Source: Chaenocephalus aceratus (taxonomy: Eukaryota; Chordata; Actinopteri; Perciformes; Channichthyidae). From it: a stretch of DNA of 64,000 nucleotides. The stretch spans positions 3,445,495 through 3,509,494 of the forward strand of contig CM043803.1 in NCBI GenBank assembly GCA_023974075.1, in the 5' to 3' direction. The position numbers and the translations under genes were made by a program. The notes below the pieces were generated by a model. The model was not told where the DNA came from, made no database searches, and saw nothing but the letters and a program-made list of their open reading frames with translations. This document shows, piece after piece, positions 1 to 16,568 of this stretch (its first letter is position 1; each line of letters starts with the position of its first letter).

Positions 1-288
1 AACAAAAAAATCGATTTAATTATATAATAAACATTTTATAATGTTTATTCATTTCATGAATAAATGAGAATCGTATCTATGTTGTTGATCTGTAATATTA
101 CAGTGTTACGTTGATTTTGTTGTCTTTCTCGGTCCATGCACTACGCATTTCAGTGGTTTTGTGTTAGAAAAGTAATGTGTTTTTTTAGTATTTAAACATA
201 CCAACATGTTATAGTATAAACCCAAAACACATACATAAACATGAATATTAGTAGGATATGTCCCCTTTAATCTTTATTGGCACTGTAC

Positions 289-3554
<3,266 letters not shown>

Positions 3555-3594
3555 CTTCGCATCGCGAAGGGACACCACCACACCGGGGTTTCCC

Positions 3595-6500
3595 TAAAAG
3601 GAGCTGGAGGAAGAACAAGAAGTAGATACAGAGAATATATTTTCAGATGGAATGTATTGAAAGACGAGACAAAGCAAGCCATACCCTAACCATTTTAAAT
3701 TAAACCATAAACATTTTGATTTGCATAATTTTAAAAGCAAGTGTATACAGTATATGGTGTATATGTATTTATTTATTTTTTAACACTCCAAATGTAAAAT
3801 TGATCGTAAATTAAAAAACAAAATTGCTGGTGTTATTTATGTATTTTTTGGCAATTATATGCTTTTATCAAGACAAATGACATTAGAGACATAACATGAA
3901 ATGAGAGGAGGGAGACAGATGAGGAATAACATTCAGCAAATATCACCTTAACTGCTAGGCCACCATGGCAAAGCATGTTTGGTATATTTACTTGGTAAAT
4001 TATCTGAAAAAAATATCATTCCCTAATCCCTTGAGCACATGTTGCAGAAGTGAATGCCTAAAGCAGCTGTTCCTAAATGGGTCCCAAGACAAATCTGATA
4101 GGGTCATATTTATATTAATGAAAAAGTGTTGCCTGTTCTTGTGACAATTTTTTAAATAAAGCAATCTTTGCTAGAAATGTTACAAGCATGTCTTATAATG
4201 GGCTCACATGTATACACCTTCGTTTAAAGGGTTCAAAAGCCAAAAAGGTTGGGAACCACTGAACTACAAGGTTAGGTTTCCACGTGTGTCTTTGATCTTT
4301 GTCCATACCCCTTAACCTCTGCCCTACATCTCTGACCCTGGACCCCTCACTTCACCACAACACTTCAAAGTGTCGGGATGGTAACACAATGACTGAACGC
4401 TCTTGGGAAGACATTTTGGACTTTCCCACCGTTCTAAAGAGCCCACGACATTACTTGTGTACATCAGATTACTTATTAGCTTAGCAGATACTCAATACCA
4501 GGTCCAAGTGGCATTCACTTACATCCTTTGAAGTGTGTAGCAACCACTCTGGTTTCATCTGGAGCAGCTTAGGATAGGCTGTTGCTCGCATGGACATAGT
4601 AGGGGAGTAAATAACCCCTTTTATATAAGCTATTTTACTTTAGATGGATGGATCTCAATGTAAAACAAAAGTACAACTAGTTATGTTATCACTGTTTACT
4701 ATTGTATACTTTCAGAACCACTTAACCTGAAGGGGATATTATATTAATCAATAACTACAAACTGTGTGTGCAGATGCTGAATAAAGCAAGTTGAGAGGGA
4801 AGTATATTTGCCAGGGAGAAACAAAATCAGTAGCATTTAGCAATTTTACTCAAAAGTTGAATTAATTGCAAATTAGCTTTGACGAACATTTGAACATATT
4901 TAAAAGACAAACACCCAGCATAAAGTTGGCTTTAGGATATAAGGAAAGTTGTTGGACAGTGTTATGCAGCAAAATTCCCTCAGAAACCCAGATCAATCAC
5001 AATTATCCATCAAAGCCATCAAATGTCCAATAAATAAGTCAACCACTTGCTATAAAGTGTATTTAACAGTTATATATATGAAAATAATCAATGTATGGTC
5101 TACATTTAAAGTGGCAGAGGCAACAGAAAATCCATACATAGATTAAATCACTCAAATCTTCAAAACCAAGTTGGTAACAGGCTGTGCAAAGAGAAGAGAG
5201 ATGATTAAAAACAACATTGTAACCAGAGATAGACAAAGTGATAGCCACTGATCAAACACATTAATGTAACCTCCTCAAACTGCCTCACTCCAACAGAAAA
5301 TTATGCATTTGCACATGTGAGAAGACGCGCACGCTCCAGAGATACGGTGGCTGCCCAGCTGCTCCGGGCAATCAAGACTGAGCGTCGTGTTACAGAGGCC
5401 CGATGACTCTGCTCATTCCTTCCTGGCTGAGCCTTCGCTCTGCGCCTCACATCCCTCCGATAAACAGGACAGCATGCCAACTTATCTTACCGAGCTGACT
5501 CCTCTCCCGGCTACCTTCTATTTTACACAGGGGCCCCAAACACACTAAGCTTCCGCCTTCGCACCCCTTATCCACAACCCCCACACCACCTCGCTATATG
5601 ACACTTGAGTCTCTAATTCCCTCTTTCATACAACGCAAGAGTTTCATCTTAACTCGATCACTTATCAGAGCACCATCCTTAATCAATCACAAACACAACT
5701 GAGAGGGTCTCTTTTCTCCTTTAGCACTTCATGGGTCAGTTTATTCTACCAAAAACGTTCAGATTGTTTAGTATTATTAGATGGGCTACCAACACCTGCG
5801 TACTGCTCGCTACCAAGCCCTAGTTTCCCCCCTCATCATCCCGTTTAATATCCTCCATTCTAGGAGTGATGGGCCCCGCTGCCCTCCACCGTGAGCCAAC
5901 CTTAAAATACCCAACCTCAGAATGGATGCGTTTCTGCAAGGCTCATGAGGAACATTTCCTGATTGCATTACATCACAGCGTTACTGCTAAAGCCATCAAA
6001 GGTGCCTTTTTTAAGAACCCTCAATTGAAATCCTGCCAATCTCAAATAAGTTCTCCAAGGAGGAGGTTGTTGCCTTGTGCCCCGTGTCAGTTAGGTAAAT
6101 AATATGTTTTGGCGCGGCGGTTTGTTGCTACATTAATCAGTGTATGTTTCTTCTCATGAAAGAGCCAAGAGTACAGGCAAGAGTGCAATATTCAGTATCA
6201 GTCAAAATAGATTTTGTGTGTGGTTGAACCAGTACTTGATTCAGTGGTAGATGGATACTTTAATAGAAGTTAAAAGGAAAAGTCCTGTAAGATTATATTA
6301 TTATGAGTCCAAGTAAAAGTATGGCAAAATTAAGAACAATACTTGTAAGTAACAGGATGATGCACTCATAACGCCATCATGGCTACGTATTGGAAGTTAG
6401 GGGACCAGCCGCAAAGAGCGGATTGCTGTGGTCGCCATAGCATTATACAAATAATAGTGATATGTACATGTCCAAAGAAACATAAAAAGCCCCAAATCTA

Positions 6501-7546
6501 CTTGGAAGATCTACTTGATTTTAAGAGTCTAGCGTAAGACAATCGAATCATTTCATGACCGCGCTCCTTGAGTCGCTCTGACGACAGGTGGCAAACTGAG
6601 GAAGAGGGAGTGAATGTAAGATCTCAGAAGCCTTCCCCGACAGTAATATATATATCATCCTGCATGTCAGGGAAGACCATGTGACCTGTGACATTCCGGT
6701 TGAGGATATAGACGATGTAATGTAGACACCTCCTCGTTATACTAGCCGGGCGTGGAATGCCAATGCCAATATTCAACTCCGGAAACTAGCCCAACTAGCT
6801 TTTGGCTTTTGTCACCAGGGTAGCCAGAGTTCAAATACGACAAAAGAGGACGTTTAGTTCACTCGATTCCAGCATTGCCTGTAATGTGACTTGTGGAAAA
6901 TGTGTTGAACTTAATGATGTTATCTTGTACTAGCCATGTTTTTAACCGAGGGGTCTAGTGGTATCATATTTTAAACAATTGGAATGACTTGTTGGCCTAA
7001 CTCTGGTGCTCTTAAGAGTTTAAAATCCTGTGACAACTGTCTCAGTCCCCTCACAACGCCCCCTCACCACTCCTGGAATGTGGTGAAGTTGTAAACAACA
7101 GATCTACAGAGCAAACAAGGGCTTTTTATCCACACGTCCTTTGACATTTGCCGTGCTCCTGTCCCACTCCGTTTTCTCACGGGGTCAAATCTCAGCACTG
7201 TGCATCGCCGTCTCCCTGCTTGCTTCAACACCCTGTCACCCACCAGTTAACCTTGTATTCCAAACTCTATAGGGAGCCACATTAAAAGCAGACCTCTGCA
7301 CCTGTTCCTCCTTCCTACCGTGTCATTGTATGTGTTGTATTGATCAACATATTCAGAGTCACAGTAACGGTCAATCCTTTGGAGTCTTATGTTGATGTCT
7401 TTATAAGATGTGTGCACAGTAGACACTGTGCACACATCCCAACATGCATTATGCCGGTGCTAAGAAGACAGCTGCCATCATTCGCGGTATGCCTCTCTCG
7501 ATGCATACCAAGGAGCTGTGAAAACCTAGCATAATCTCCTTAGAGC
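3595..7546. other. Intergenic stretch 5' of the sodium channel gene
   Basis: No convincing coding exon. The first coding exon of the sodium channel gene is preceded by a good acceptor (CTCCTTTTAG, minus strand, about 3594), so at least one non-coding 5' exon must lie in this stretch or beyond; I could not place it. An old MITE lies at 4,064-4,261. The parts at 5,290-5,480 and 5,840-6,110 are less AT-rich and non-repetitive, which could be regulatory or an untranslated exon. A perfect 14-bp hairpin lies at 7,407-7,438. Confidence 0.5.
4064..4261. mobile_element. Old hAT-type MITE
   Basis: Ends are imperfect inverted repeats: CAGCTGTTCCTAAA on the left and the complement of CAGTGGTTCCCAAC on the right, a common vertebrate hAT terminus. 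Length 198 bp and no coding capacity. The flanking 8-mers agree at only about half of the positions, so the target duplication has decayed or the left edge is wrong. Confidence 0.55.
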
Positions 7547-7959
7547 ATTTAGATCAGGGGTGTCAAACTCAATTTCATCGCGGGCCACATCAGTATTATG
7601 GTTGCACTCAAAGGGCCGGTTGTAACTATATAAATACATATATATAAATATATAATATATATAAAATAATGTATTATATCACATTATTGCCTCTGAATTG
7701 GATTATTATGGGATAGGATAATGACTTAGTAATTATCTACGTCTGAAAGCAAATAATTGCAAGTCTCTTCAGTGCCATGTCACAAAACGAGATGCATTGT
7801 AGGGACATGTAGTTTATGGGCAACCTGATTATGTAAAGCGGCATTTAATCGTATAATAAACGTATTACATTCTTTGCAAGCTCTTGCGGGGCCACATAAA
7901 ATGAAGTCGCGGGCCGGATGTGGCCCCCGGGCCTTGAGTTTGACACCCCTGATTTAGAT
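7547..7959. mobile_element. hAT MITE with intact ends and target duplication
   Basis: Perfect 18-bp inverted ends, CAGGGGTGTCAAACTCAA at 7,555 and its complement ending at 7,951. They are flanked by identical 8-bp target duplications ATTTAGAT (7,547-7,554 and 7,952-7,959). The inner arms (cgggccacat / atgtggcccc) also pair. The 397-bp body has no transposase, so it is non-autonomous; the exact duplication suggests a fairly recent insertion. Confidence 0.92.
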
Positions 7960-8145
7960 GATCCAATGGCCAACAGCGACATAAAGGCCAACTGATGCAT
8001 ATATGCAAACTTGTATTAAGAGGATTAAGGCTGTCTGATCAATGCCTATCAAATGTTTCATCACAAATGGTCTCCTGGATAATGGAAACATAATAACATG
8101 CTGTATCTAATGGAATGTTAGCTATCAGGGGGCTTATACAGTTTA

Positions 8146-8330
8146 GAGCTGCACAAATTAGATGGCTAATCGATTAGTTCATCTAATCTACAAATATTTT
8201 GAAAATGTATTGTTTAAGTAACTTTTTTTATTCAAAAATGTCAGAAAAGGCTTTTTTCAGTCTCTCAACTGTGGCAATGTCCTGCTTTTCTGTGTTTTAT
8301 TATGTAACAATGGATATCTTTGAGACACAA
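8146..8330. mobile_element. hAT-like MITE fragment (GAGCTGCA...ATCGATTAG family)
   Basis: The sequence starting TAGAGCTGCACAAATTAG and including ATCGATTAGTTCATCTAATC resembles a widespread vertebrate MITE whose ends read AGGGCTGCAACTAA. Another relative is at 55,426-55,625. No matching right end or target duplication was found, so it is a fragment. Confidence 0.45.
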
Positions 8331-9653
8331 GACATGTAAAGACACCACATTTGAGACTCATTAGTCATGCTTGGACATTTGTAATAACATTTATTTCGGA
8401 CCTCAATAATGGATTAATTGTTTTGAGATTTAAATTTTAATGAAAATAATGGTTACATCACTAAATTATGTATGGTCTTGGATGCAAACTTAGTAAACTG
8501 ATTTGTACTGCATGAAACTGACCGGTTAGGGTTAGCCTAACCTAACTGACTTTGGCCTTTGCTCTCGCCTTTTAGAAATTGGAGTTGATTGCATGTAGAA
8601 ATGATATGGACCAGAGGGAGCTATTATCATCAAGTCAACGCCAATCAAATCTTTAAAGAAACACATGAATCCATTAAGCAACCGCTGAGCTTTGAAACAC
8701 GTGGTTAAACAAAATGTCATCAAAAGAACATTACAGTCAAATAATATTCACATAAAAGAAAAAAATGCAACTGCATGTCAAACACAATTGCACTGAACAG
8801 GGGAAGTAAACAAATAAAAAAGGTTGCTTATCTTAACCCTATGTCACCTTTGAATACACTGGAAATATAGAGGCCTGGCCAAGCAGTCACATGGGTTCAC
8901 TTGGTGAAAGAAACTCAAAACCGACACCTTCTGTGTCCAAGAACATGTGATGCGAGACGCACAAACACACTCACGAAGGGGAAAACCACGGATACATCTT
9001 CTCAGTTATGCACATTGAAAGCTGAAATCAGTACTTTATACCATCCGCCACATTTGTGATGACAAAGGTAAAGTTGTCAGTGGAGAATGCATAATAATAA
9101 CCAAGATAAATAATGCAATATGCACAAAAAACTCAGTCTAAGAAATTAAAAACACCACCTGATGATTCAGTGCTCCCCTGCAGGAGGTCATGCTGTTACA
9201 TAAGAGCTGACAGGATCTAATATGAACACCATGTCTTCCACTGTAGCTTAAGATCTGAATGGAGTCAGGCTGTCTCTGTAGTCCCACACCTCTGATTGGC
9301 AACATGGATTAACGGCAGAAAAATTGTGAGGTATGAGCATCCACAGCATCACAGTATCTTGCCCTTCTGCCATGAAGACATGAGCTAAAAATAAAATGCT
9401 GTCCCTATGGGAGGAGGCATAGTGGGGATTGAGAAGGTTGCAAAGTGTCCACACTGGACATGTGGACTCCAGAAACCTATTCACCTGGCAGGTGAAGAAA
9501 GCCTGGCTTTTGATGCTCATGCACAGTTTCCCCCCTCAAAAAGGTGCATACTGTACATTGTTTTGCTACAGATTCGCAATTAGAGTAGTAAAACATTGGT
9601 GCAACACTACATGTGGTGCATTTTCACAACACAAACACCCACATGTTTGCTCA

Positions 9654-9654
<1 letters not shown>

Positions 9655-9739
<85 letters not shown>
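9655..9739. repeat. (CA)n microsatellite, about 42 units
   Basis: Uninterrupted CA dinucleotides over about 85 bp. Any reading frame here (poly Thr-His) is an artefact of the repeat. Confidence 0.97.
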
Positions 9740-9744
<5 letters not shown>

Positions 9745-10942
9745 AAAAACCCAGCTGAGAAGCCATAAATCTACCAATTCCAAATTTGACCTGAGCTCAA
9801 TTACAGGTCCGTGTTTATTATTAGAACAAAGGCACTAATATTAAAACACCTCTTTGAGTTTTTATTTCCTTGGCAGTGCAGCCTGTTATTTTCAGCACCA
9901 ATGAACAAAAATACCAAGCTTAATTTACAAGTTTCACAGACACATTTGTGGTCAGGCAAAGTCAAGCTACTAGACAGAAAAACTGCAAGAGTTTCAACAC
10001 AGTGCAAATGAGAAAGAGGAGAATGTACATTATTACACCAAATAGCCAAAATCTTAAAAGTCAGAAATGTGCCAAATTCATCCACAGAGAGGGGAGCAAG
10101 AGGAAAACTCACAACGTGAAGACATAAAGTAGCAAAAACACGTAGGCCTAAATCATTAAGTCAAAGCAAAACCTTGCACACTGCAGGCTGACAGGAAACT
10201 TTTATTTCCTGAGCTTCAGGACTCATCTTTACGCTCACAAAAGACAGCAGAGACGCCATGAAACCGGTTACCTTGCACTGTAAAGCAAATATTTCCACAG
10301 AATCCAAGCAATTTAGAAGGGAAAAAAATCACGTCTTCCGTGAAGCCTTCCACTGGGGACGTAATTCTCCCTTCTGTCAGCCAGTGCGCTGCTGCAGGAC
10401 AGCTGTTGCTGACGCAGTGGTGTCCTGCAGTGAAACCGGAGCAGTCGCTGCAGGTAGGATCAGTTCAGACCTTTGACACTTCGGAAGCACAGCCACTTCC
10501 CAGTTCCCACACAGCTGGCACGCATTTCCGCCGGACAGGTGCTTTTACTACTTTTACGCAAATATAGAGCCTACAGTGTTTGCGCAGTGCTTCAACTTCA
10601 GGTTACCATAAACTGTTTTATCTGACCTAGCCGCCTGCGATCTGCTTTAGAAAGGATCTATTTACACAGATTAATACATATATGAAATATGATATTGTCA
10701 TGATAAATGTTTTTAGTACATGAACTCACATACTAAGTAATGTATTTTAAAGTGAACCGGTAGGCTTATTATGTGTTTAATAATATGTAGTTTGTAAACT
10801 ATAGCCTTGTTATTACAAATGTGTAAAGCTTCTAGCACATGCATACTGATAGGTCAAGTATTTAGATATCTGTGTTTCACTTCATGTTTGTTGTATTTTA
10901 CAATATGTGCAATTGAAAAACACATAGTCTTTTGTGAATGTG

Positions 10943-11221
10943 CAAGGCAAGGCAAGGCAAGGCAAGTTTATTTATATAGCACTTTTCAACGCAAGGCAAT
11001 TCAAAGTGCTTTACAAAAAAAAATGAAAGACATTAAGCATTAAAAAAGAAAAGCTAATAAAATAAACATTAAGGAAAAATACATGGATAAAAGTTACAGT
11101 GCAGTCTAAAATATGAATAGTTCAATTAAACATTACCAAAAGAAGTACATGGATAAAAGTTACAGTGCAGTTTAAGATATGAATAGTTCAATTAAAAGCA
11201 GCGACAAAAATAAATCACCAG
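10943..11221. repeat. Interspersed teleost repeat, copy 1
   Basis: Begins with GGCAAG units followed by TTTATTTATATAGCACTTTTC and AAGTGCTTTACA, a motif common in fish genomes. Contains a 50-bp internal tandem duplication (tacatggataaaagttacag...). It is nearly identical to copy 2 at 22,395-22,771 but lacks about 100 bp between GCGACAAAAA and TAAATCACCAG. Class not determined. Confidence 0.85.
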
Positions 11222-12760
11222 AAATCGTGATCTGGTTTAGCTGGTTTGATATCTGAGGATTAATGCATTTAGTGTTTTATTTGCATTTATAATTTTGTCA
11301 GAAAAAAGTTGAAGGATGTGAGTTTATGGATGACAACTGTTAAAGAATAAACACAAAGAAGCTTTACATCCCAGACACCAGACTAAAATGAAAATATAAA
11401 CTAAGGAATGATAATTATGGGGATGAAAATCACAACAAAAGCCTTTCTTTCTGTCAGGGCATCAAACATGATTGAAAGTGGATGTGTTTGTAATTCTTTC
11501 TAACCAGGATAAGATCAGGATAATGGCTTTATAAGTACCAAATTCCTTTTATGCAAACATATGTACTGTAGACCTGAAACCTATAGCTCTTGATCTGCTT
11601 GTTAGAAGAATACAATCATATTTAAAAAGAGATAAAAAAAGTTCTGTTCCATATTCAGGGCAAATTAGTGTGCCACAGAAACTGTTCAAGGACCATGCAA
11701 ATGAGAAAAACAACTATGTTTGGGTTAAGCTGTCAAAAAGAAAAATACGCAGATTTCAGATGAAATTTGATAAAATATCCTGTGCCGTGAGAGGGACAAG
11801 ACTGCCCACAGCGAATCTTCCCGTCAACACGCAGGCTATATTTGGCTGAAAGGTGTGCAGTATGATTATACAAGGAAAATGATATCTGTGATTACATAGG
11901 TTAACTGGGTGTTATCTGATTCATGGAAATTGAAACTGCAGCACATTTTCCCACCCTCTCCTCTCTCGTGTGAGAAAACTGTAAAATCACATTAAATATT
12001 GAATAAATCTGGCCGTGGCTTTATCAATGTATCAATGATTTGTTGGATTTGAGTACAGATCTTAATATGTAGAATATGAAGTGTATGTTATCTTTACAGT
12101 GTGCATACCACAAATTGGCCACATTATTTAGAAGATATAATTACTTTGAAAAACAAGACACAACATTTAACCTTACATAAGTGACATTATAAAAATGTAT
12201 GAAAATGTAATAGAATCAAGTTACTAGTCCTTTCAAACCCTTAACTGTTGTGTCTCTCCATGAAAACTTGAAGAAGATAGAAGATTATTTACAATTTAGA
12301 TTTAACCCTATCCACACAATAATGTATTCAGGTCTGCTTTATATTAGATCAAGATTATTGTATATATGTTTTAAATGTCTATCCTCGCTGTGTTTGGGAC
12401 TACTTTTATCTCAATACCATTTAAGTAATTAAATGTATTTTTTATGTCTATCAATTGGGTGAAATTGAGATTAAGTTGTTTAACTGTCTTGTCTATAAGG
12501 GATGTCGACTTTTTGTAATATGACCCCCATTTATCTTGATGTGTTGGCTTTGTGACTACAAAAAACTTGAGTTGGTCTTCAGTAAGGGAGACTTTTTCAT
12601 ATTGTAATTTGCACAATAGTTCTTATAAAACAAAGCTTGGAAATAATTGTAAAAGTTGTAATATTAGCAGTAGCAATAGTGGTAGGCTACTAGTCGTACT
12701 ATTAACGGTAGTAGGAACTAATTTAAAAAGGATTGAGAGGAGCATTACTGGTGTGACACC

Positions 12761-12774
12761 GTTACCATGGTGAC
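12761..12774. promoter_or_regulatory. RFX X-box in the promoter of the dydc2-like gene
   Basis: GTTACCATGGTGAC is a near-perfect match to the palindromic X-box GTTRCCATGGYAAC bound by RFX factors that drive ciliary and sperm-flagellar genes. It lies 260 bp upstream of the dydc2-like ATG, and a possible 5' UTR donor (aaaaag/gtttgt) follows at about 12,807. Binding is inferred from the motif only. Confidence 0.6.
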
Positions 12775-13033
12775 ACAACAGCTACATCCGGACGCTCCGT
12801 GAAAAAGGTTTGTTTTGGCGATGTGGTTATTAGTTTGGCTGCTAAATTAGTGAAATTAGTTGTCACAACATGACTACGATACAAAAACACATTAAAATAC
12901 AATTACTAATTCTCTAAAAGAAGAAGTAATACTTTAATTTTCTAGTTATTTTTCCTGTTATCTGACGCTAACTGACTGACTGACTGAGGTCTGTGTCGCC
13001 TCACTTTACGTTGTGTTTCAGGCAGATACTAAC

Positions 13034-16000
13034 ATGGACTCTGAGTACATAAAGAGACACCTTGGGAGGTGTCTGGCGGAGGGACTCGCTGAAGTGGCCG
13101 AGCAGCGGCCGCCTAACCCCGTCCAGTATCTGGCCCACTGGCTCTACAAGTTCAACTCTAATGCAGAGTATGAGGCTGAGGTGAGCTGCTGTTCCGTTAC
13201 CTGCCGCAAGAGGGAGACATTACACAACATAAGGTGTACACAGTGTGATAGAATCAGGGTGGAGGTTTATGGTATATTGTTGTATTGTCCAATTATATGA
13301 TCATGTCTGTGTTATTCTAAAATAAAGGATTGCAAAATGAAAATGTGCAAAATGAAGCAACAGCTATCAAAATATTTTAAATTAAAAAGTACAAATTTAA
13401 CAATAAAAAAGAACAATATAAAAGTGGCAAACGGAAAGCATGCTTGTATCCATCTTCTTTTATTATTGTGTATTTTATTGTCTGATTTGCCTCATTGAGT
13501 AGTTGTATTTTCTGATAAGCTATACTTTTATCATAACCCCAACATATCAGTACTGTAATGTGGGCAAATCACATCAAACTGTTAAAAATAGCAAAAACAA
13601 ATATTGGAATAAAATCCCCAGAGAAGATAAATACAAACATTAATCATAAAACATGTTGCAAATAAATGATGTTCAATGCCCTTACACAGTAGACTAAGCT
13701 TTCTAAATAAAGGGGTTAAATTGCACTCCACCTCTGCGAGATCACTAAATGTAATGCAGGCTTGTTTAGTTAATAATACACATACCTACACTTAAGCCAA
13801 GTTTGTATGAAAGACCCTTTAATGCAATGGACTTTTAATATAGCATTGCTACTTTCACTTTGAAAGATACTTCTTGTTCCATAAGCTCATACTTATATAC
13901 TACTGAGCAGGAAAGGATAACACCGACTTAGACAGTCTAAGCTCCTTAAGCTGAGTGCTAGGAAGCCTATACTGTAGGTGCTTTGACAACAAACACCAAG
14001 TCACCTTTAGTTTAGATTCAGAAAGTGCTACCAGAGTCTTGCATGTGTGGAGATACAACTGCCTCCCTCAGGTCAAGAAATAAAAGGCCACAAGGTCAAA
14101 CCCTTTACAAACCTTAAAAGGGCACTATAACATGCATGTATCAAAAGTGCAAACAATGTATTGTAGTGTACTTTCACAGACTTTGTTGTTATTTGCAGAA
14201 AAAAGCCAATTTGCTAGTCCTGGAGCAGGAGCGAGCAAAAGCAAGAGAAGAAGCACTGCACCAGGAGAGGCTGAGGGAGGAGGAGCGAAAAATCAGAGAG
14301 GCTGACGAGGAGTCTAGAAAAGTATGTTGAACGAATAAAGCCCTGGTTTGACCTAGACTCTGGATACAACACATTATTATTATTATTTACCTTTGATAAT
14401 TTAAAACTCCTTTTGATTTATGTTTCTTGTTCCGTTGGAAGAAGTGAAGTTACTTTGTTTTGTTTAGTCATTTTCTGAAATAGTTTTGTGTGATAACAAG
14501 CCTTTGGAAGGTGAGTACTTTCCCTGTTTTCAGAAGGCCATTTTTGAAACCTCAGGCAAAGGTACAAGAGTGGAAAGGCATCACTTTAATGTACTCCATT
14601 TACAATCCAATTGGAGTGCATGTTTTACTTTACATGCCATTTTGAGCATAATCCTTCAAGAGCAAATCACAACATCAACAGATCTCTGAGAAGGAGGATT
14701 CACCCAGAACAGCCACAACCGGAGCTGCTGAGGACAACAAGCCTGTGGCAGAAGAGAAACCAAACACCCCTGTTCCAGAAGACCAGACGAACACAGACGA
14801 ACACCAAACCGATGCTCAGGAAAATGTGATTGAATCGGAGGTGATATAAAGAGATGGTGGTTTTTTTGGTGGTGGTGGTACCTCTCTGATCTTTTCCAAT
14901 CACTTCTTTATTTTGATTTTGGCTTTTGATTAATTTACTTTTCAGAGGTGTTTTCAGTAATGTTTATTAATTTTACAAAAAGCATTATAATCCTCGTGTG
15001 GTGTGCAAAAATCCACCAAATGATTCCAAATTGTGTACATGCTGGGCGAAGGTTACAGATAATGAAACCAGTCCACAGTCCCCTGAGAGGAAACCTTTGG
15101 AGGCCAGTAGTTCGTCCCTTTTGGAGGTCAAAGAGGAGTCTACAGATATCACTGTTGAAAAAAGCGAAGTGGAGCCGAGGAGCGATCAAGAAGAAGAGAA
15201 ACAAGAGGTCGGGCCAAGTGTCAATCAAGTAGAAGAGGAAACCATAAACACGGATCAAATGGAAGTGAAAGAAGATGAGGAGAAGGTGATATGACCAAAT
15301 TAAATATTTTCCATTTCAGTACCATGATGTGAAAAAGTAGCTAGTATGAGTTATTTTTGAAACAATTTGAGAGCAGATGGCAAAACATCTGCCTCCTTTG
15401 TTTCACCGTGAGGCTTAAATGACATGTTATTCTGTCTGAAATTGGCTCTGCAGGTGGTTGATGGAGCTGACACGACTGAATCCGAGCGGACTGAAGCTTT
15501 ACGCTCGACTCCCAGCCGAGACCCTGATGACTTAGAAAGTGACAAACCAGACGAGCTACGAGACAAACAAAGCCCTCGTTCTCCCCGGGACACAAAGAAG
15601 GTGATGAAGAATGTGCATGAGAAACATGTAGGTTGCCATGTTTTCAGACTGAGGATGCAAGAGATGCAGGATAAAGAGCGAGGAAAGATAAGGACAGGTG
15701 AGCAAGGTTAAGAAGAAGATATGAGGCAACGTCAGATGAAGATTCAAACATTCCAGGCCAGATGATGTCAGCAATGAGCCGAGGAGAGAAGATGTTCAGG
15801 TGAAGAAAAGGCAGGTCTACACATCTACTAATTGTTCTCCATCACACCATTTCACCAGCAGGCCGATGAAGATGAAACTGGTGAGTTGGAGTCAGCACCG
15901 CAGACTGAAGGGCTCAAACAAGAAGAGACCATTTCTACTGAAGAAACCGAACAGGAGACACAGAAATCTGGTTCTCCGCCTCTTCAGGAACACGAAAAGG

Positions 16001-16499
16001 TAACACATTGTTGCAGAATAACTCTTTTTCTAATCCCTGTCTTAATCTTTGCAAACACACCAGATAAGGGGAAACACATGCCGGGGGAGACAGCAGAGTT
16101 TGAGAAACAAAATGACTTAGTAGCGCCAGACTGCCATATAATCAGGAGATAGAAATGCAAAGTCACACTTGTTTAATGCTTAACCAGAGCTCTACTGACC
16201 ACCTGATCTCAGGAGGCAGACGGACAACTCACAAGTGAGACCACTGATAGCTCGGCTCCAGCTGACGGTGACATAACAAAAGAGGGGACAGAGCTGAGTG
16301 AGAAACCACAAGAGAAGCCGGAAGACTCTCCTCCTGACACAGAGGACGTCCAGGAAAAGGTACAAATGGACAGCAAGTGAAGCTTGGGAACATACACGAC
16401 AGAAAGTTGCCATTTTGTTTTGTTTCAGTGGTGTAAAAAGTTGTAACAAAACATTGTGTTTCTTTTCAGGAAGAAGAACACGATGCAGATCATATGTGA
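13034..16499 (+). CDS. dydc2: DPY30-motif protein, dydc2/dydc1-like
   Basis: Exons by splice sites, all phase 0: 13034-13180, 14199-14321, 14682-14840, 15052-15285, 15454-15600, 15862-15999, 16213-16359, 16470-16499 (about 374 residues). Residues 1-45 ([36 protein letters not shown]) form the Dpy-30 dimerisation motif. In this family the motif docks onto amphipathic helices, and mammalian DYDC1/2 are known from testis and motile cilia. Residues 50-90 are a charged coiled coil ([13 protein letters not shown]). The remainder is a Glu/Pro/Thr-rich acidic tail made of similar exons ending in (E)K or E just before GT. The start lies in a Kozak-like context after a TTTCAG acceptor. The fourth exon has a weak acceptor. 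The tail is much longer than in the human paralogues (about 177 aa). Its neighbour on the right, the PRXL2A relative, matches human 10q. Choice between dydc1 and dydc2 is uncertain. Confidence 0.85.
15648..15697 (+). other. Candidate cryptic, decayed or poison exon in the dydc2-like gene
   Basis: A good acceptor (gttttcag) and donor (cag/gtgagc) bracket 50 nt that begin ACT GAG GAT GCA, similar in style to the acidic tail exons. In the phase-0 frame it meets TAA at 15,672-15,674, and 50 nt would break the frame. The real transcript probably skips it (15600 to 15862 keeps frame). Confidence 0.4.
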
Positions 16500-16568
16500 G
16501 CAAGGCGGTGTTTTACAATCCGGTTTAAATAGTTTTGGTTTAATGTGAAAATATAACACTTCTGGAGA

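Larger units (their letters stand above)
7960..12760. other. Intergenic stretch with repeats
   Basis: No recognisable gene. It holds a hAT-like MITE fragment near 8,146-8,330, a CA microsatellite at 9,655-9,739 and one copy of an interspersed repeat at 10,943-11,221. A stretch at 10,330-10,480 is GC-richer than its surroundings but shows no coding match I recognise. The rest is AT-rich unique-looking sequence. Confidence 0.5.
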
